Origin: JBLHGU01 sp047615875
GTDB taxonomy: Bacteria > Pseudomonadota > Gammaproteobacteria > Arenicellales > CAJQKF01
Assembly (NCBI GenBank): GCA_047615875.1
Contig: JBLHGU010000160.1
Span: forward strand, 1-11,339
DNA length: 11,339 nucleotides
Direction of reading: 5' to 3'
The position numbers and the translations under genes are program-made. Positions 8,128 through 11,339 of this stretch are shown here, piece by piece. Under the pieces are notes generated by a model that searched no databases, was not told the origin of the DNA, and worked only from the letters and a program-made list of their open reading frames with translations. Within the stretch, counting starts at the first letter, position 1; each line of letters starts with the position of its first letter.

Positions 8128-8149
8128 CGAGGAATAATTTTAACCAAAA

Positions 8150-8171
8150 GGATACCTGTCACTGGGTGTCC
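8150..8171 (+). promoter_or_regulatory. Possible leader hairpin upstream of lptD
   Basis: GGATACC (8150-8156) can pair with GGTGTCC (8165-8171) as seven pairs, one of them G-U, around an eight-base loop. It lies in the predicted lptD leader upstream of the stronger hairpin at 8191-8215. Alone it could be chance. Confidence 0.25.
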
Positions 8172-8190
8172 GTGAATGGCTTCGTATTAG

Positions 8191-8215
8191 CATTGATTCT
8201 GGGATAGAATCAATG
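8191..8215 (+). promoter_or_regulatory. Perfect 10-bp inverted repeat covering the lptD start codon
   Basis: CATTGATTCT (8191-8200) and AGAATCAATG (8206-8215) are exact reverse complements separated by GGGAT. In mRNA this would be a 10-bp stem with a five-base loop; a G-U pair (8190 with 8216) may extend it. The last three bases of the 3' arm are the ATG of the lptD reading frame, and the loop is the only Shine-Dalgarno-like purine run before that ATG. The structure could restrict initiation at this codon, act as a DNA operator, or show that the true start is further downstream. The repeat itself is seen directly; any regulatory role is inferred. Confidence 0.6.
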
Positions 8216-10741
8216 TCTTATTCAAAAGCAATCTCACGTACCGGCACTAAGGCTTTTAAAGGCATGCAATATTCGGGCAAACAGCGTTCCGTCACCACCC
8301 TGATGATAAGGTCTGCAGGTATCAGCGCCTTGACCATGGGACTTGTGGTGTTCTCTTCTCCAGCACTCGCTAATCAAGACTCTCTGTTCTTCGCTAGTGA
8401 AGAATTCTGCCCTGCTGATGTCATTGACATTCCGCAGGTGATGTTAGATGCGATGGGGATGGATTCTTCCAGTCAGGAAATCGTCCTCGAATCAGATTCC
8501 ATTGATGCACCGGATGCAAATACTATAGAACTAACCGGTAATGCACAGATTGTGCAGGGTTCTCAGGGGGTTTTTGCCAACAAAATTGTCTATAGCAAAG
8601 ATAGCTACAGCCTGAATGCACTAGATAATATAACTCTATATACGCCGGGCGGTGATCGACTCAATATGGAGTCGCTTAGTCTGGTAATGGACACCATGAT
8701 TGGTGAGGCTGATAAAGTCAGTTTTCAGATGGCCAAACGGGATCACGGTTTTATTGGTAAGCGCGACACACTGGATTTTGGTGGAACCCGCCACGGCAGC
8801 GATCTTGGAGAAACTAAAGATAGCACCTGGGGTACCAACTGGAATAGTTTTGATTCAGTAACTAAGGTTAAGAAGGCCCAGATTGAAGGGCAGGCCATAA
8901 CCGGTACTGAAGGGGAGCAAATGGCGCAGAAATCCGCGGTCACCGAAGTGCATACGAATATGCGCGGCGAAGCAGACAAGATATTTTTTGAAGGCGTTGA
9001 TCGCCAGCGATTAACCCGCGCTTCAATAACTAGCTGTCGTGCGGGTCAGGACAGTGTTTATATCAAGGCCAGTGAGCTGGTTCTGGACCACGCCACAGGC
9101 GTCGGTGTTGGCACGAATATGAGCGTGCGTTTTTTTGGCGTGCCGATTTTCTATTTTCCCAAGGCCAGTTTTCCTATTAACGGCGAACGTAAAACCGGTT
9201 TCCTGTTCCCGTCCGTTGGATCTATCGAGGATTCAGGCACCGTAGTTGAAGTTCCCTACTATATAAATATCGCCGAAAACAAGGACGCCACTGTAACCAT
9301 GCGTTACTTATCCGATCGCGGTGTACAGATTCGTGGTGAATATCGTTATATGGGCGAGAACTACGACGGCATCTTCCGTGGTGAGGTTTTACCTGGTGAT
9401 GATGTTTTTGGTGATGATCGGGATGCCTTTAGCTTTGATCATCGTCAACGCTTCGGTGTTGATAATAACTGGGAGGCTACTGTAGATGTGCAGGATGTTT
9501 CCGATACCGAATACCTTGATGACTTTGCCAATTCAGTAGGATTGAGCAGTACCAGCTTCCTTGATCAACGTGCGCGAGTACGTTACGCAGGAGAGATCTT
9601 TAATTTTGATGCTGATGTGAAGGACTATGTAACAGTAGATTCTACTCTTAATGAAGAACGTCAGCCTTATGCCCGCCTGCCACGGGTGCGATTTAGTGCC
9701 GAAAACCCGCTGGGTATGTTAGACCCTGTAAAGTTTGGTATTGAAACTGAACTGGTGAATTTTGATCACCCGACAAATACCCGTGTTAGTGGTACTCGGC
9801 TCGACGCTACGCCTTATGTCAGCTTACCTCTGGAAGCTGTATATGGTTACGTAACACCTAAGGTATCCCTGCGTCATACTCAATATAGTCTGGATAATGT
9901 TGATCCTGGTGATCCGGATAATCCAAGTCGATCTATTCCGGTTTTCAGTGTGGATTCAGGTATTGCCTTCGAACGTCCCACCACCTGGGGTGGGACTGAG
10001 CACTATCAAACTCTCGAACCACGTTTGTACTATGTTTATGCCTCTGAAGAAAATCAGGATGACATGCCAGTGTTTGATACTGGTGGTGGAAACCTGGATA
10101 ACATTGGCAACTTTTTTCGTGACAACCGTTTTTTCGGAGCTGACCGGGTTGAAGATGCCAATCGTGTTTCACTGGGTGTTACCACGCGAATTATTGACGC
10201 TAATACCGGTCAGGAACGGTTGAAGGCTGAAATAGCACAGCTTTTTTATCTGGATGATCGATTCGTTAGTCTAAGTGATAACGATGAACCCGAAATCGAA
10301 GACAAATCAGACCTTCTGGCTAATGTTCGAGCCTATGTAAATGATCAATGGGAGGTTGGTTCTTCGGTTCGCTATAGTGCTGAAGATAGTGAGACCGATA
10401 GTTTTCGACTGGATACTCAGTATCGGCGAGATGATCGAAGAAAAATTGGTTTCGACTATCGTTACGATAGTGATTCCAGCGAACAGGTGAGTATGGATGC
10501 GTACTGGCCACTGGCGAATAAGTGGCAGCTAAGCCTTACTGATATCTATGACCTGGAAGAGGGCGAAAATCTCTCAATGACCTGGGGCCTGACTTATGAT
10601 GCATGTTGCTGGGCGTTTCGCCTTAGTGGCGAGCAACGGCGAAACCGAGATGGTCAGGATGAGAGTTCTGTATTTTTCACGCTTGAACTGAAGGACCTCG
10701 GTAAATTTTCTTCAGTGCTGTCGACACCCCCACAAAACTAA
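8213..10741 (+). CDS. lptD: LPS-assembly outer-membrane protein LptD
   Basis: LptD forms, with lipoprotein LptE, the outer-membrane translocon that places LPS in the outer leaflet. The 842 residues comprise a signal sequence (hydrophobic about 37-49, likely cut after ALA53), an N-terminal LptA-like beta-jellyroll (about 85-270) and a C-terminal barrel domain starting with the conserved GVPIFYFPKASFPI and KTGFLFPS segments (309-334). The mature part has exactly four cysteines, C66, C275 (in TSCRAGQDS), C798 and C799. They match the N-terminal, TSC and CC positions used for the two essential disulfides in E. coli LptD. E. coli LptD is 784 residues; the excess is partly an insertion of about 70 residues near 178-247. 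The start is uncertain. The first ATG gives a long n-region and lies inside a hairpin; Met18 (8264), preceded by TAAGG 11 bases upstream, and Met31 (8303) give more usual signal peptides. surA follows after 75 bases. Confidence 0.96.
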   Translation: MSYSKAISRTGTKAFKGMQYSGKQRSVTTLMIRSAGISALTMGLVVFSSPALANQDSLFFASEEFCPADVIDIPQVMLDAMGMDSSSQEIVLESDSIDAPDANTIELTGNAQIVQGSQGVFANKIVYSKDSYSLNALDNITLYTPGGDRLNMESLSLVMDTMIGEADKVSFQMAKRDHGFIGKRDTLDFGGTRHGSDLGETKDSTWGTNWNSFDSVTKVKKAQIEGQAITGTEGEQMAQKSAVTEVHTNMRGEADKIFFEGVDRQRLTRASITSCRAGQDSVYIKASELVLDHATGVGVGTNMSVRFFGVPIFYFPKASFPINGERKTGFLFPSVGSIEDSGTVVEVPYYINIAENKDATVTMRYLSDRGVQIRGEYRYMGENYDGIFRGEVLPGDDVFGDDRDAFSFDHRQRFGVDNNWEATVDVQDVSDTEYLDDFANSVGLSSTSFLDQRARVRYAGEIFNFDADVKDYVTVDSTLNEERQPYARLPRVRFSAENPLGMLDPVKFGIETELVNFDHPTNTRVSGTRLDATPYVSLPLEAVYGYVTPKVSLRHTQYSLDNVDPGDPDNPSRSIPVFSVDSGIAFERPTTWGGTEHYQTLEPRLYYVYASEENQDDMPVFDTGGGNLDNIGNFFRDNRFFGADRVEDANRVSLGVTTRIIDANTGQERLKAEIAQLFYLDDRFVSLSDNDEPEIEDKSDLLANVRAYVNDQWEVGSSVRYSAEDSETDSFRLDTQYRRDDRRKIGFDYRYDSDSSEQVSMDAYWPLANKWQLSLTDIYDLEEGENLSMTWGLTYDACCWAFRLSGEQRRNRDGQDESSVFFTLELKDLGKFSSVLSTPPQN

Positions 10742-10759
10742 CGCTGACCGGGTAATTTC

Positions 10760-10790
10760 ACTATCGATGTCTGGTGCTGGCATCGATAGT
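10760..10790 (+). promoter_or_regulatory. Intercistronic hairpin between lptD and surA
   Basis: ACTATCGATG (10760-10769) and CATCGATAGT (10781-10790) are exact reverse complements around an 11-base loop. The hairpin lies 18 bases after the lptD stop and 26 bases before the surA ATG. No run of T follows, so it is not a convincing intrinsic terminator. An mRNA-stability or processing element, a partial attenuator or a protein-binding site are alternatives. Each arm contains the palindrome ATCGAT. Confidence 0.55.
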
Positions 10791-10816
10791 AGTTCGCGTC
10801 TTTCTACGTAAAATAA

Positions 10817-11339
10817 ATGCCTATTAAATTCATTGCTATTGCTTTGACCCTATTTTTGGGTTTTCCGCAGATTGCCTCGCCCGCAGTTATCGACCGGGTA
10901 TTGGTTGTTGTTAATGATGACGTGATTACCGAACGTGAGTTTGTTAATTCTATGCGCCAGTTTATTAAAGAGATGCGTTCCCAGGGTAATCAGATTCCGG
11001 ATCAGGAAGAGCTGGAACAAACTGTAATGGAACGATTGATTCTGGAAAGAATTCAATTGCAATTCGCAGATGGCCTGGGCATTAAAATAACCGACTCCCA
11101 GGTAAAACGGGCGGTAGAAGGTATAGCCGCGCAGCAGAATTTGTCTGTACCCGATTTCTTTCGTCGGGTTCAACAGGCCGGACTTGATATTGATCAATAT
11201 CAAGGGGACGTTAGGAATCAGCTACGTATTCAGCGGGTAGTCGATCGTGAGGTCAGGCAGCAGATTGTAGTATCTCCTCGAGAAGTTGAGCTGGAGGTGC
11301 AGCGGCTATCAACCGATCAGAAAGAAACTGAGATTGAGT
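10817..11339 (+). CDS. surA: Periplasmic chaperone/peptidyl-prolyl isomerase SurA (3' truncated)
   Basis: SurA is the periplasmic chaperone that delivers unfolded outer-membrane beta-barrel proteins, including LptD, to the Bam complex. The window contains the first 174 codons. A Sec signal peptide is visible (MPIKFIAIALTLFLGFPQIA, cleavage probably after SPA at about residue 23). The SurA N-terminal domain follows, opening with IDRVLVVVNDDVITERE. Further on come VMERLILERIQLQFADGLGIKI, the IAAQQNLSVPDFF segment and RIQRVVDREVRQQIVVSPREVE, all characteristic of this domain. The parvulin isomerase domains would lie beyond the window edge. No strong Shine-Dalgarno sequence precedes the ATG. The gene follows lptD by 75 bases containing a hairpin, the conserved lptD-surA order of gammaproteobacteria; pdxA, rsmA and apaG would be expected further downstream. 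Confidence 0.95.
   Translation, partial: MPIKFIAIALTLFLGFPQIASPAVIDRVLVVVNDDVITEREFVNSMRQFIKEMRSQGNQIPDQEELEQTVMERLILERIQLQFADGLGIKITDSQVKRAVEGIAAQQNLSVPDFFRRVQQAGLDIDQYQGDVRNQLRIQRVVDREVRQQIVVSPREVELEVQRLSTDQKETEIE

Larger units (their letters stand above)
8008..8212. promoter_or_regulatory. Divergent murU/lptD control region
   Basis: This 205-base region separates the divergent murU and lptD starts. It holds a good sigma-70-like promoter toward lptD, a predicted 5' leader of about 80 bases with two possible hairpins, and no recognisable gene or amgK remnant. No sigma-E type promoter (GGAACTT plus TCAAA), as found upstream of E. coli lptD, was seen. A promoter toward murU could not be assigned with confidence. 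A weak minus-strand candidate overlaps the lptD -10 element. Confidence 0.5.

Noticed and set aside
10850..11203. Open frame of 117 codons on the minus strand antisense to surA
   Set aside because: The plus-strand frame from 10817 encodes a clear SurA N-terminus with signal peptide; the antisense frame has no recognisable domain and is a shadow of it.

Overview
This 11.3 kb window looks like ordinary chromosome from a free-living, probably aquatic, Gram-negative gammaproteobacterium of moderate GC. The evidence is the lptD-surA outer-membrane biogenesis pair, a murU-type cell-wall recycling gene divergent from it (an arrangement known from pseudomonads), a bacterial Pol II (polB) and a Tat-exported multicopper oxidase. 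No rRNA, tRNA, CRISPR array, insertion sequence, phage gene or obvious horizontally acquired island is visible. The genus cannot be fixed from the sequence.

Layout. (1) Positions 1-985, + strand: the 3' part of a PLP-dependent class V aminotransferase (cysteine desulfurase-like), convergent with what follows. (2) Positions 8007 down to 1002, - strand: seven consecutive genes in the order murU, paaG-like enoyl-CoA hydratase/isomerase, a Yip1-type membrane protein, a GFA/CENP-V zinc protein, a small cupin, polB (DNA polymerase II) and a multicopper oxidase. Spacing is tight from the Yip1 gene onward (4-base overlap, then gaps of 11, 28 and 33 bases), which suggests one transcription unit from about 6409 to 1002. 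MurU and the PaaG-like gene are separated by gaps of about 70 bases and may be separate units. (3) Positions 8008-8212: a 205-base divergent control region. (4) Positions 8213-11339, + strand: lptD, then surA, which is cut by the window end.

Functional picture. LptD inserts LPS into the outer membrane, and SurA is the periplasmic chaperone that escorts beta-barrel proteins, including LptD, to the Bam machinery, so these two genes form a working pair. MurU recycles MurNAc-1-phosphate to UDP-MurNAc, but its usual partner kinase gene amgK is not at its expected place between murU and lptD. The remaining minus-strand genes (lipid or aromatic acyl-CoA metabolism, small-molecule zinc enzyme, cupin, translesion/repair polymerase, copper oxidase) have no evident common pathway.

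I did not find a clear undescribed system. The most notable structures are two perfect 10-bp inverted repeats flanking lptD. One occludes its apparent start codon, with a possible 13-codon leader frame ending in its loop; the other lies between lptD and surA. A polar insertion of about 70 residues in the N-terminal domain of LptD also stands out. No gene-free stretch exceeds 300 bases.
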